Below, piece by piece: positions 27,671 to 36,295 of a DNA stretch of 41,317 nt. The stretch is from an uncultured Geobacteraceae bacterium (GTDB taxonomy: Bacteria; Desulfobacterota; Desulfuromonadia; Geobacterales; Pseudopelobacteraceae): the NCBI GenBank assembly GCA_903901875.1, contig CAIUSO010000034.1, forward strand, positions 1-41,317. Direction: 5' to 3'. The notes beneath the pieces were generated by a model. It had not been told where the DNA came from and searched no databases. It saw only the letters and a list, made by a program, of their open reading frames with translations. Both the position numbers and the translations under genes were made by a program. Positions within the stretch are counted from its first letter, which is position 1. The number at the start of each line of letters is the position of its first letter.

Positions 27671-28872
27671 CGAGAACAAAAGGAATAATTCACCATTCAG
27701 GTGGTTTTACGCTCATAGAACTTATTGTTGTGATGGCGATCTTTATGGTTGTCCTTATAATCTCGGCAAGCACGTTCAACACCATACTCATGAATACAGG
27801 ACGGGTTTTTAAGAGCGAAGAAAGCAATATAGAGGGAATTGTCGGACTTGAGATGTTGCGTCACGACCTGCAGCAAGCGGGCTACGGACTCTTTAGCGAG
27901 TCTGGCCCAAATTACAATGAGTCAGCCGATGCGTTGCCGGCCTCTAACGATGATGCGCCTAACAATGTTCCCCGCCCGCTGGTATTCATGGACAATCTCG
28001 TCGGAACTCAATCGGTGGATTCTTTTACACCACTTGCCGGTTCGGATTATATTTCGATCAAAGGAACCTCGGCCAACACCGCTACCACCGCTCAAAAATG
28101 GACTTTTCTGAATATCTCGTCGACTCACACCCGACCGAATACATGGGCGTCCTCAGCCGAAAATATCGCACCGACTGATAACGTGGTTGTGCTTCAGAAG
28201 TTGCTCGGTAATCCACCGAAGACAAATCTGATCACTGCACCGAATGGTAATTTCTACTATACCTACAATTCCGGCTTCTCGAACTTGTCGTCAGCTATGA
28301 ATGGGTTTTACTCGGTCTATGGTATTAACAGTATTACGCCGCCCCGGTTTCCGTTTAATCGCATCGATTATTTTGTAGCTACGCCAGCAGTGACTTCAGA
28401 TTTCCCAAAAACCTGCGCACCAGGAACCGGAATCCTCTACAAGTCCACGATGAATCAAGGTGATGGTAAATTAACTAAAATCCCCGTGCTGGATTGCGTA
28501 CTTGATCTGCAGGTAGTGCTTGGATGGGACACTGACGGTGACGGTCTAATTGATACCTATACAGCTGCTAATGGTGTCAATAACGTGGGAACAGGTGGTT
28601 CGCAAATTACCACACTGAGTACCACACAAAACAACACTCTTTCAACAATACCAAACATTCGTAATAACCTTAAAATGGTCAAAGCGTACATTATTGTACA
28701 GGACGGTCGAAAAGACACCAATTTTGTCAGTGCATCACCACTCTATCTTTTTGATGACCAACAAAGTCTGACAAAACCGGGAGGTATCGTATTAACTCAA
28801 GCGCAGCTTAATTACCGATGGAAAATTTATCGGATAGTTGTAAGACCAAGAAACTTATTGGCAAATCAGTAA
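27667..28872 (+). CDS. pilW: Minor type IV prepilin, PilW-like
   Basis: 401 residues. The leader MTRTKGIIHHSGG precedes FTLIELIVVMAIFMVVLIISA, the prepilin cleavage site and helix. RHDLQQAGYGLF shortly after is typical of PilW. The large C-terminal domain contains DTDGDGLIDTY, a possible calcium-binding loop. It is joined to pilV by an ATGA overlap. Large pilins of this type sit near the tip with PilX and PilY1. Confidence 0.85.
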   Translation: MTRTKGIIHHSGGFTLIELIVVMAIFMVVLIISASTFNTILMNTGRVFKSEESNIEGIVGLEMLRHDLQQAGYGLFSESGPNYNESADALPASNDDAPNNVPRPLVFMDNLVGTQSVDSFTPLAGSDYISIKGTSANTATTAQKWTFLNISSTHTRPNTWASSAENIAPTDNVVVLQKLLGNPPKTNLITAPNGNFYYTYNSGFSNLSSAMNGFYSVYGINSITPPRFPFNRIDYFVATPAVTSDFPKTCAPGTGILYKSTMNQGDGKLTKIPVLDCVLDLQVVLGWDTDGDGLIDTYTAANGVNNVGTGGSQITTLSTTQNNTLSTIPNIRNNLKMVKAYIIVQDGRKDTNFVSASPLYLFDDQQSLTKPGGIVLTQAQLNYRWKIYRIVVRPRNLLANQ

Positions 28873-28890
28873 GAGGGTGCTGGAGATCAT

Positions 28891-29559
28891 ATGCACATCA
28901 TGAAGAAAATCGGAGTAATTACTACAGTCGTTCCACTGAAACGCCTTGATGATACAAGAGGCATTGCATTGATTACCGCACTGATGTTTACCATGATCTC
29001 ATTGACCATGGTGATGGCAATGATGTACATCGTCACCCAAAGTACTAAGGTATCCGGTGCAAATAAACGGTACAAAACTGCGATTGAAGCCAGTTATGGC
29101 GGCGCAGAACTTTTTTCAAAAGATATACTTCCCTTTCTGATGCTAAATTATTTGAAGACCGATACCCTCGCCTCACTTGTCAGTTCAGCATATAACAATG
29201 CCGTAATAGGACAAAGCGGGCAACCGGCAGATATAGCTTGTTTGCAGGCAAAACTGAGGCAACCGTCATCCATGTGGCCGGCAGGTTGTAGTAATAGCCC
29301 GTCGCCAGACGATCACCCTGATTTGACTTTTAAAGTATTATCATTTACCGGTAATCCCTACACCATTTACTCTAAGATTATTGAAACGAAAGTCGGAAAT
29401 TCAGACGTCAGCGGCTTACAATTGGAGGGAGAAGGAGTTGCCGAAGCAGGTCTATCTATTACTCCTGTTCACTCCCCCTATATTTATCGACTTGAGATAC
29501 AAGGCGAGCAATCTTCTAGCTCCGAGCGTGGAAATATCGAGGTGCTTTATGCATACTAA
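28891..29559 (+). CDS. pilX: PilX-like minor pilin assembly protein
   Basis: 222 residues. A longer basic N-terminus ends in DDTRG before IALITALMFTMISLTMVMAMMYIVTQSTKVSGANKRYKTAIEASYGGAEL; GIALI-ALM then AxxAxYGGAE is the PilX pattern, without the usual glutamate at +5 of the mature protein. GGAG precedes ATG 28891; an ATG nine bases on is an alternative. It is the last gene of the minor pilin group. Confidence 0.8.
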   Translation: MHIMKKIGVITTVVPLKRLDDTRGIALITALMFTMISLTMVMAMMYIVTQSTKVSGANKRYKTAIEASYGGAELFSKDILPFLMLNYLKTDTLASLVSSAYNNAVIGQSGQPADIACLQAKLRQPSSMWPAGCSNSPSPDDHPDLTFKVLSFTGNPYTIYSKIIETKVGNSDVSGLQLEGEGVAEAGLSITPVHSPYIYRLEIQGEQSSSSERGNIEVLYAY

Positions 29560-29636
29560 CAGTCCTGTTCAATACCAACAGTACCCAACACCTTCTGCAA
29601 AAATCAGGTCGATTTGTATAATTATATGAAATTATA

Positions 29637-29665
29637 TTGACATGGCTTACATTATGTTAGATATG
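29637..29665 (+). promoter_or_regulatory. Possible promoter of the regulator-pilMNOPQ operon
   Basis: A perfect TTGACA (29637-29642) has weak -10 candidates at 29658 (TAGATA, 15 bases away) and 29660 (GATATG, 17 bases). It lies in the AT-rich 141-base gap after pilX, about 35 bases before the small regulator gene. No terminator is visible between pilX and this box, so readthrough is also possible. Confidence 0.4.
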
Positions 29666-29700
29666 AGATAATCACAATAAACTCCGGGGCGTGGTAATCT

Positions 29701-29907
29701 ATGGAAACCAGGAACAATGTTAAGGCAATTCGAGAGTCACGCTTGATGAGCAAGTCGGAACTTGCCCGCAAAGCAGCTATTTCCGTGCTGACGGTTGGAA
29801 GAATCGAGCGGGGCGAGCTCTGCCGGATGGAGACCATGCGCAAAATTATTCTGGCACTGGGTTTTCCCCTTGAGGAAAAGCTCAAAGTTTTTCCGGATCA
29901 GGAATAA
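29701..29907 (+). CDS. Small XRE-type helix-turn-helix regulator
   Basis: 68 residues, almost entirely one Cro/CI-type domain: VKAIRESRLMSKSELARKAAISVLTVGRIERGELCRMETMRKIILALG. The recognition helix is around SVLTVGRIERG. No ligand or dimerisation domain is visible. It ends 11 bases before pilM, so it should be co-transcribed with pilMNOPQ and may regulate its own operon or the minor pilin genes. The target is unknown. Confidence 0.85.
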   Translation: METRNNVKAIRESRLMSKSELARKAAISVLTVGRIERGELCRMETMRKIILALGFPLEEKLKVFPDQE

Positions 29908-29918
29908 CAGGATTCGTT

Positions 29919-30974
29919 ATGTTCTTTTTTACAAAGAAAAAAGAGGTCCTCGGTGTCGACATCGGTTCCAGCTCTATTAAAGTCGTCCAACTGAAGGAAA
30001 GTAAGGGTGACTTTCAGATGCTGAATGTGGGCATATGTCCACTGCCGGCTGAGGCGATCGTTGATAACACCTTAATGGATAGCTCTGCTATATCGGCAGT
30101 TATCGTCAATCTGGTGTCCAGCCTTGGTATTAAGGTTAAGGATGTTGCCTGTTCCATCTCGGGGAATTCGGTGATCATACGGAAAATAGTTCTGCCCACC
30201 ATGGGGCAGGAAGATTTGGAAGATCAGATTTCCTGGGAGGCGGAACAGTACATCCCCTTTGATATCAATGATGTGAATATGGACTTTCAGATTTTATCTT
30301 CGGACAGTAATGATCCCTCAAAAATGAATGTGCTGCTGGTCGCCAGTAAAAAAGATATTATTAATGATTATGTGGCGGTATTCAGTGAGGCCGGCTTACA
30401 GCTGTCCGTCGTTGATGTTGATTCATTTGCGGTTCAGAATGCATTTGAAATGAATTACGACTTCAAAGCTGGAGATATAATTGCGCTGCTGAATATCGGA
30501 GCCAGTGTCATGAATATCAACGTGATCAAGGATGGAGTGACACTGTTTACCCGTGACGTACAGATGGGGGGTAACCTTTATACGGAAGAAATACAAAAGC
30601 AGCTGGGACTGAGTGGTCCGGAAGCCGAAAGTGGCAAGTTGCTGGTCCATGAGTCCGACAATGTGGCAATCAAGGACGTTATCGAACGAGTAAATGATGT
30701 ATTAACTCTGGAGATTCGCCGGTCACTGGATTTTTATAATTCAACCGCCAGTGAAGAGAGAATCAGCAGGGTGTATGTCAGTGGTGGCTGCTCGAAAGTG
30801 TATAATCTGCTTCCGGCCATTTCAAAAAAGACAGGTCTGGTTGTCGAAGGTCTCAATCCTTTTAATAAGCTTAAATATAACGAGAAGGAGTTCGATCCCG
30901 AATATCTTCAGGAAATAGCTCCTCTTATGGCGGTGCCGGTTGGCCTTGCCCTCAGGAGGGTCGGGGACAAATGA
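29919..30974 (+). CDS. pilM: Type IV pilus assembly protein PilM
   Basis: 351 residues. PilM is a cytoplasmic actin-like (FtsA-like) ATPase that binds the N-terminus of PilN and forms the inner alignment ring. Features are VLGVDIGSSSIKVVQLKE (phosphate 1), the DLEDQISWEAEQYIPFD segment typical of PilM, ALLNIGASVMNINV (phosphate 2) and RVYVSGGCSKVYNLLPAI (adenosine). Its stop overlaps pilN (ATGA). Confidence 0.96.
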   Translation: MFFFTKKKEVLGVDIGSSSIKVVQLKESKGDFQMLNVGICPLPAEAIVDNTLMDSSAISAVIVNLVSSLGIKVKDVACSISGNSVIIRKIVLPTMGQEDLEDQISWEAEQYIPFDINDVNMDFQILSSDSNDPSKMNVLLVASKKDIINDYVAVFSEAGLQLSVVDVDSFAVQNAFEMNYDFKAGDIIALLNIGASVMNINVIKDGVTLFTRDVQMGGNLYTEEIQKQLGLSGPEAESGKLLVHESDNVAIKDVIERVNDVLTLEIRRSLDFYNSTASEERISRVYVSGGCSKVYNLLPAISKKTGLVVEGLNPFNKLKYNEKEFDPEYLQEIAPLMAVPVGLALRRVGDK

Positions 30975-31552
30975 TCAAAATTAACCTGTTGCCGGTCAAA
31001 ACATCCAAAAAGAAAGAAACGGCCATCCAGCAGCTCATAGTTGCCGGTGCTGTTCTTGTGGTACTTGCGGTGGCTGTTGCATCCCTCTATATGGTCAAAC
31101 GATCACAGGTGGCGACCGCCAGGAGAGATATTACCGCAGCCAATGCTAAAATTAATGAACTTAAAGCAAAGCTGGGCAAGTTGGAGGAGATAAAGAAACT
31201 TAAGGAAGAGGTAAAGAAAAAACTGGATGTGCTTATTCAGTTGAGAAAAAATAAAACCGGTCCGGCCCAGCGACTGGTGGTACTGAGTGATCTTACTCCG
31301 GAGCAACTGTGGCTTACCAGTTATGTGGAGAGCAATCAGGATGTGAAAATTTCCGGTGTTGCCTATACGGAAGATCTGATTGCCCACTTTATGAAGGCCC
31401 TGGAATCATCCCGTAACTTCATGGCTGTGGAACTTCTGCTTTCTGAACAGACAGAGGCGGGGGGGGCAAAGCTTAAAAAGTTTGACCTGACTCTCAAACT
31501 CCGGCCTGATACGGGACAGCCTCCGGCTGTTACTCCCGCTGCCGGGAAATAA
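30971..31552 (+). CDS. pilN: Type IV pilus assembly protein PilN
   Basis: 193 residues. The N-terminal MIKINLLPVK is the PilM-binding motif. One membrane helix (about 24-44, LIVAGAVLVVLAVAVASLYMV) is followed by a coiled coil and a periplasmic domain that pairs with PilO. A G8 run lies near the C-terminus (31459-31466), in Ala-Gly-Gly-Ala codons. Confidence 0.94.
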   Translation: MIKINLLPVKTSKKKETAIQQLIVAGAVLVVLAVAVASLYMVKRSQVATARRDITAANAKINELKAKLGKLEEIKKLKEEVKKKLDVLIQLRKNKTGPAQRLVVLSDLTPEQLWLTSYVESNQDVKISGVAYTEDLIAHFMKALESSRNFMAVELLLSEQTEAGGAKLKKFDLTLKLRPDTGQPPAVTPAAGK

Positions 31553-31604
31553 ATTTTATCCGGACAGAAACTAACTATTTCTCCGTTATGCAGGTGACCT
31601 GATT

Positions 31605-32213
31605 ATGGATCCAAATATAGAAAAACTGATCAAACTGCCGATCAAAAAGAAACTGCTGATTCTGGTGGGGGTTGCCATTGTCGAGATTGCTGCACTGGTC
31701 TGGTTTTTGTACCTTCCCAAATTCAATGAGTTGAAAGGGCTTAATGCCGATCTGGCAAAATTGCAGGGAGAAATTGCTGAAAAGTCTCATATTGCTGCAA
31801 ACCTTCCCCGGACCCAGAATGAATACGGACAGTTAAATCAGGAATTAGCCCAAGCCCTGACGGAACTGCCGAACTCCCGGGAGATTCCTTCCTTACTCAC
31901 GAGCATCACCACCGTGGGGATCGGTGCCGGTCTGGATTTTTTGACGTTTCGGCCACGGGGTGAAGTATTGAAGGATTTTTATGCAGAGGTGCCGGTTGAT
32001 ATTGTCGTATCCGGTTCCTACTACAGTGTGGCCAATTTTTTTGCGTCCGTTTCAAAACTTCCGCGTATCGTCAATATTTCCAATGTGGCCTTTTCTGACA
32101 TCAGGAGTGCCGGTAATCGGATGATTACCAAAGTCACCTGTCTGGCCACAACGTTCCGCTTCCTAGACAAGAAAGAGATTTCGGATGCTTCCAAGAATGC
32201 TGCCAAAAAATAG
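31605..32213 (+). CDS. pilO: Type IV pilus assembly protein PilO
   Basis: 202 residues. A bitopic inner-membrane protein: short cytoplasmic tail with KLIKLPIKKK, a helix (LLILVGVAIVEIAALVWFLYL), a coiled coil (about 42-90) and a ferredoxin-like periplasmic domain (PVDIVVSGSYYSVANFFASVSKLPRIVNI, the typical PilO motif). It links PilN to PilP. The 3' end overlaps the chosen pilP start. Confidence 0.94.
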   Translation: MDPNIEKLIKLPIKKKLLILVGVAIVEIAALVWFLYLPKFNELKGLNADLAKLQGEIAEKSHIAANLPRTQNEYGQLNQELAQALTELPNSREIPSLLTSITTVGIGAGLDFLTFRPRGEVLKDFYAEVPVDIVVSGSYYSVANFFASVSKLPRIVNISNVAFSDIRSAGNRMITKVTCLATTFRFLDKKEISDASKNAAKK

Positions 32214-32739
32214 CTGTTCGCTGATGGCAATTGCCTGTTTTTGCGTGCTTACCTCTGTAGCATGTAAAAAAAACGAACCTGCGCCCGTTGCTGTTGCGCC
32301 GGCTGCTCCCCCCGTGCAGAGGCCTGTTCAAAAGCAGGTTTCTTCCTCTTCACAACAGTCGCCGCTTTCGATAAACCAGTTCGACTTCAGCAACAAGAAG
32401 GATCCGTTCAGACCTTTTATTGCGGTCAAGAGTGAACCAAAGAAAACCCCGACGGTGGTGGTAAAGTCTTCGCTGCGGGATTCACTGCCGATTCACAGCG
32501 TTGAAATAAATCAGTTTAAAGTGATAGGTTTAATGATTGGCGGCAGGGATAATAAGGCAATGGTTACCGATCCAGGTGGTAAGGGCTATGTGGTGAAAGT
32601 CGGGATGACCATCGGGGTGAATGATGGCAAGATCACGGCTATTGACGCTAATGGCATAGAAGTGGTTGAGATGTTTAAAGATGATAATGGCAGGGTTCGA
32701 AAAGAAAAAACCAGACTTACCCTCCCCAGAAAGCAATAA
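32185..32739 (+). CDS. pilP: Type IV pilus assembly lipoprotein PilP
   Basis: 184 residues from this start. A signal peptide ending TSVAC (C27) suggests lipidation, though the lipobox is imperfect. Then comes a proline/alanine-rich linker (PAPVAVAPAAPPVQRPVQ) and the PilP beta-domain: DPFRPF, INQFKVIGLMIGGRDNKAMVTDPGGKGYVVKVG, which docks on the secretin. ATG 32185 overlaps pilO by 29 bases; ATG 32197 is an alternative, while 32224 would leave no basic residue in the signal peptide. Confidence 0.9.
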   Translation: MLPRMLPKNSCSLMAIACFCVLTSVACKKNEPAPVAVAPAAPPVQRPVQKQVSSSSQQSPLSINQFDFSNKKDPFRPFIAVKSEPKKTPTVVVKSSLRDSLPIHSVEINQFKVIGLMIGGRDNKAMVTDPGGKGYVVKVGMTIGVNDGKITAIDANGIEVVEMFKDDNGRVRKEKTRLTLPRKQ

Positions 32740-32749
32740 GGAGTTCCGC

Positions 32750-35599
32750 ATGAAGTGGAAGATGCATACGGTTATCCCATCATTACTGCTCTGTTTTGTG
32801 GCCGCCGGCCTGGTGGGAGTTGTGCCGGACCAGACAGTCGCAGCCGAACAGGCAGAAGCGAGTAAAGGTGTCAGTATAGTTGCGGTACGTGCCAAGGGGG
32901 ATGGACCATCAACCGTACTGGAAATCAAACTTTCAGCACCTGTTATCTATACCAGTTATAAATCCGCTGCACCACTTCGTCTGGTGGTTGATTTGTCCCA
33001 GGTGGATCAACGCGAAACGTTCATTCCGCTGGAGATAAATAAAGGGAATTTTAAAGAGGTAACTGCCAAGACGTTTACGACCGATGCCGGCCCCTTGACC
33101 CGCTTGGAAATCGGCCTGGAGCAAAATAGTGAGCCACAGGTAGTTGTGGCCGCCGATGACTCTGCTCTCATCCAAATTTCTTTTCCCACTGAGACGAAAA
33201 AGAGTCCGGAGGAAGTTTCGACTCTGCCGGTCCCGGTCCCCGAGCCTCCAGCAATACAGACCCCTGCGCCAGAACCGGCACCAGTGCCAGCACCAGCACC
33301 AGTACCAGTACCAGCACCGGTACCAGCACCGGTACCAGCCGAATCGGCTGCTCCCGTTGCATCCCCAGTTCCAGACGTTACGGCTAAATTATTGACCGGA
33401 ATCTCTGTGGTCAACAACCAGATCATTATCGCCATCGAAGGGATGGTGGGTGATTTTAAAACATTCAGACTCAATAAGCCGGAACGCTATGTCGTCGACT
33501 TGATGAATGTCAGAAGCGGTCTGGCCGCTCGCCTGGTTCAGCTGAATGCGTCAGGTGTCGCTTCGGCCCGGCTCGGTCTCTATCCTGATAAGGTTCGGGT
33601 TGTAATCGATGGGCTCGACGGGAGTTTTCCTGAAGCGACCGCAGTGAAAACAGAGTCAGGAGTGGTCATTACACTGGAACATAAGGCTGTTGAAGAAAAT
33701 GTGAATACCAAGCTGGTTGCCACCAGCGTTGAAAAAAGCGGCGAGCAGAGAGAGCCCGTGAGTATCAAGCCTACTTTGCAACCGGTTGTTCCGGTGCCTG
33801 TCACACCGGAGGTAACAGCGGAAACTAAGGCGGAGAGTAAGCCGGAAGCTGGGCAGCAGGTAAAACCTGAAACCAGACAGGAACCGGTGAAACGTGAGAA
33901 GGCTGCCGTAAAACCGACAGGTGCTTCTTCGGTTGAGAAGGTTGATTTTAAGGTACTTGGTGGAATCTCACGGGTCTCCATCAAGGTCAATGGCGTTCTG
34001 AATGTGGACAAACCGGTGCAAGAGGCCGGCTCTCTGACGGTTACCTTCAAAAACGCCCAGTTACCCAAGTCGCTGCAACGGTCCCTTGATACCAGCCGTT
34101 TTGACAGTCCGGTGGTGCGAATTACCCCGGTTGTACTCAAGACCAGAAAAGGGGTTGAAACCAGGATTCGTATTGCCACCCGTGGAGCTGTTCCCTTTGA
34201 ATTTCGCCGGGAAGGTGACATGATCCTCATTGATTTCAAACATCGTGACGAAAAAGACGCTGATTTCAATAGCGGCGAGTTGATGGAATCAAAAAAACGG
34301 GCACCCCGTTCCAGCTCTTCTGCATCACCCGATGAAGATATGACCAGTGAATTGTCCCCGGTTGCCGAACCTGCCGGGCGGTCGTTGGATTCAAGCAGGC
34401 TTTACAAGGGACGGAAGGTAACGCTGGAATTTGCAGATGCTGAGGTGCGCAAGATATTTCAGCTCCTGTCTGAGGTAAGTAACAAAAATTTTGTGTTGGG
34501 GGATGAAGTAACGGGGAGTATCAGTCTTAAACTGGTTAATGTGCCGTGGGACCAGGCCCTGGACATCATTCTTGATACCAAGGGACTTGACAAACGGGAG
34601 GATGGCAACATCATCTTGATAAAAGGGAAGGGTAAGTTCAAATCCCAAGCCGATGAAGAGCTGGAGTTGAAAAAAACCCAACTGAAAAGTGAGCCGCTCC
34701 ATACGGAATATTTTCCGGTGAACTATAGTAAATCAGCGAATATGAGGACCCAGGTTGAAGGTCTTCTTTCTGCCAACACTGGGAAAGTAAACGAGGACGA
34801 ACGGACGAATACACTGATTGTCACCGCCATCAGCTCCGATATGGAGAATATCAGGACTTACCTGGGGCGGATGGATGTGCCGGAACGTCAGGTCATGATC
34901 GAAGCACGAATCATCGAGGCTACGTCCACCTTTACCATGAATCTGGGGGTGAGTTGGGGAGCCCATTACCGTGATGGTACGGCACAATTTATGGGAATAA
35001 ACCAGATGGATAACAGCTTTGGGGGGATTACCACACCATCGTTAACGTCGGGACAAAGTGGTTTACCCGGAACGAATATGGGGATTTCCTTCGGCAGGCT
35101 GGCCAGTAATATTCAGTTGGATATGCGCCTGAATGCGGCGGCCTCTGCCGGTTTGATCAAGATCGTTTCCACGCCGAAGATAGCCACCCTGAATAACAAA
35201 ACGGCGAAAATTACCCAGGGACAATCCATCCCCTATCAGAACACGACGGCCACCACCGGTGCCACCACCCAGTTTGTCCAGGCCGCACTTTCCCTCGAAG
35301 TCAAACCCCATATTAACGCCAACGGTACCATCGGCATGGAAATCAAGGCCACCAACAACTCTGCCGGTGCCGGCAGTCCGCCCCCAATCAACACCAAAGA
35401 GGCCACCACGGAGATGCTGCTCAAAGACGGCGAAACAACCGTCATCGGCGGTATCTACAAGGAAGATGAGACTCTGCAGGAAGATGGCGTGCCGTTTTTA
35501 ATGGATATTCCTTTTTTGGGGCGGCTGTTCAAGTCATCCCAGTCGGCCAAGATCAAGTCAGAACTGCTTATTTTTATCACACCACGGATACTTAACTAA
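32750..35599 (+). CDS. pilQ: Type IV pilus secretin PilQ
   Basis: 949 residues, somewhat long. PilQ forms the outer-membrane channel for the pilus. After a signal peptide come an AMIN domain (about 40-145), a proline/alanine linker (165-200), further AMIN-like domains (about 213-310 and 398-505), an STN domain (550-625), a secretin N domain (650-715) and the secretin core (715-945) with VMIEARIIEA, IVSTPKIATLNNKTAKITQG, VPFLMDIPFLGRLFKS and LLIFITPRIL. AAGGAG precedes ATG 32750. It is the last gene of pilMNOPQ. Several AMIN domains imply peptidoglycan binding. Confidence 0.96.
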   Translation: MKWKMHTVIPSLLLCFVAAGLVGVVPDQTVAAEQAEASKGVSIVAVRAKGDGPSTVLEIKLSAPVIYTSYKSAAPLRLVVDLSQVDQRETFIPLEINKGNFKEVTAKTFTTDAGPLTRLEIGLEQNSEPQVVVAADDSALIQISFPTETKKSPEEVSTLPVPVPEPPAIQTPAPEPAPVPAPAPVPVPAPVPAPVPAESAAPVASPVPDVTAKLLTGISVVNNQIIIAIEGMVGDFKTFRLNKPERYVVDLMNVRSGLAARLVQLNASGVASARLGLYPDKVRVVIDGLDGSFPEATAVKTESGVVITLEHKAVEENVNTKLVATSVEKSGEQREPVSIKPTLQPVVPVPVTPEVTAETKAESKPEAGQQVKPETRQEPVKREKAAVKPTGASSVEKVDFKVLGGISRVSIKVNGVLNVDKPVQEAGSLTVTFKNAQLPKSLQRSLDTSRFDSPVVRITPVVLKTRKGVETRIRIATRGAVPFEFRREGDMILIDFKHRDEKDADFNSGELMESKKRAPRSSSSASPDEDMTSELSPVAEPAGRSLDSSRLYKGRKVTLEFADAEVRKIFQLLSEVSNKNFVLGDEVTGSISLKLVNVPWDQALDIILDTKGLDKREDGNIILIKGKGKFKSQADEELELKKTQLKSEPLHTEYFPVNYSKSANMRTQVEGLLSANTGKVNEDERTNTLIVTAISSDMENIRTYLGRMDVPERQVMIEARIIEATSTFTMNLGVSWGAHYRDGTAQFMGINQMDNSFGGITTPSLTSGQSGLPGTNMGISFGRLASNIQLDMRLNAAASAGLIKIVSTPKIATLNNKTAKITQGQSIPYQNTTATTGATTQFVQAALSLEVKPHINANGTIGMEIKATNNSAGAGSPPPINTKEATTEMLLKDGETTVIGGIYKEDETLQEDGVPFLMDIPFLGRLFKSSQSAKIKSELLIFITPRILN
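33274..33342 (+). repeat. 6-bp-based tandem repeats coding the PilQ Pro/Ala/Val linker
   Basis: Degenerate CCAGCA/CCAGTA/CCGGTA units in a row encode a Pro-X dipeptide tract (X = Ala or Val). Units are multiples of three, so copy number change would alter linker length without a frameshift. Confidence 0.75.
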
Positions 35600-35641
35600 A
35601 AATTTATCAGAATCAGCTGATGCAGCAGAACAGGAGTACGT

Positions 35642-36217
35642 ATGTATAGAAAATGGTTGGCAGTAATTTCGGCTTTATTCCTCTCTGCTGCTTCGTTGTC
35701 TGGGTGTGGTAGTGATACCGGAGGGTTGGCAACATCATCTCTCTCTGCGACAACGACCACCGGGATCCTTGATTCTGATGTTGCAAACTGGGTTGATTCA
35801 ACAACGAATGCCAAGTCAACGACATGGACCGGTTCGTACACTATTCCGGCGGCAGATTCGGTGAATGTTACCGTTCAATCCACGGCGTATACTTCAAGCA
35901 GTGGAACCGCGACTACTCCTCTTCCTGTACAGATCGATAGCGCAACCATAACCTTTTCGCCCGCAGACTCCTTGTCACCTGCAATACAGACCCAGTATCA
36001 GGTGCTTGGTTCAGTGCTGTCAGGCGGCTCTGTGTCGATACCGGTACGGGTGGTGTCACAGGAACTCAAACAGGTGCTGGCTCCCGCGTTGGCCAATAAT
36101 TCCATAATTTACAATTACTATGTGACAATTGCCCTTCATGTGACAGAAAATGGTGCCGGCAAATCGGCAACGGTTTCCACCAAACTTCAAGTGTATATTT
36201 CTGATTTTATTAATTAA
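35642..36217 (+). CDS. Small lipoprotein of unknown function
   Basis: 191 residues. MYRKWLAVISALFLSAASLSGC is a signal peptide with lipobox LSGC (C22). The mature part starts with an S/T-rich stretch and then has beta-strand patterning (NVTVQSTAYTSSSG, VQIDSATITFSPAD, GSVSIPVRVVSQELKQVLAP, IIYNYYVTIALHVTENG). I do not recognise a family. AGGAG precedes the ATG. Between pilQ and another lipoprotein, it may belong to the outer-membrane end of the pilus, but that rests on position only. Confidence 0.8.
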   Translation: MYRKWLAVISALFLSAASLSGCGSDTGGLATSSLSATTTTGILDSDVANWVDSTTNAKSTTWTGSYTIPAADSVNVTVQSTAYTSSSGTATTPLPVQIDSATITFSPADSLSPAIQTQYQVLGSVLSGGSVSIPVRVVSQELKQVLAPALANNSIIYNYYVTIALHVTENGAGKSATVSTKLQVYISDFIN

Positions 36218-36295
36218 TGAGACACGGTACGCTATTCCAAAGGTTTATCCCCGTCATAACGTACAACAGGGCGGTTGCACAGAGGAGATACGTAA

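Noticed and set aside
31459..31466. G8 run in pilN, with A8 at the start of the first minor pilin gene (26812-26819) and G7 runs in pyrG and kdsA
   Set aside because: Runs of seven or eight occur in housekeeping genes here, so they look like background; only C10 stands out.
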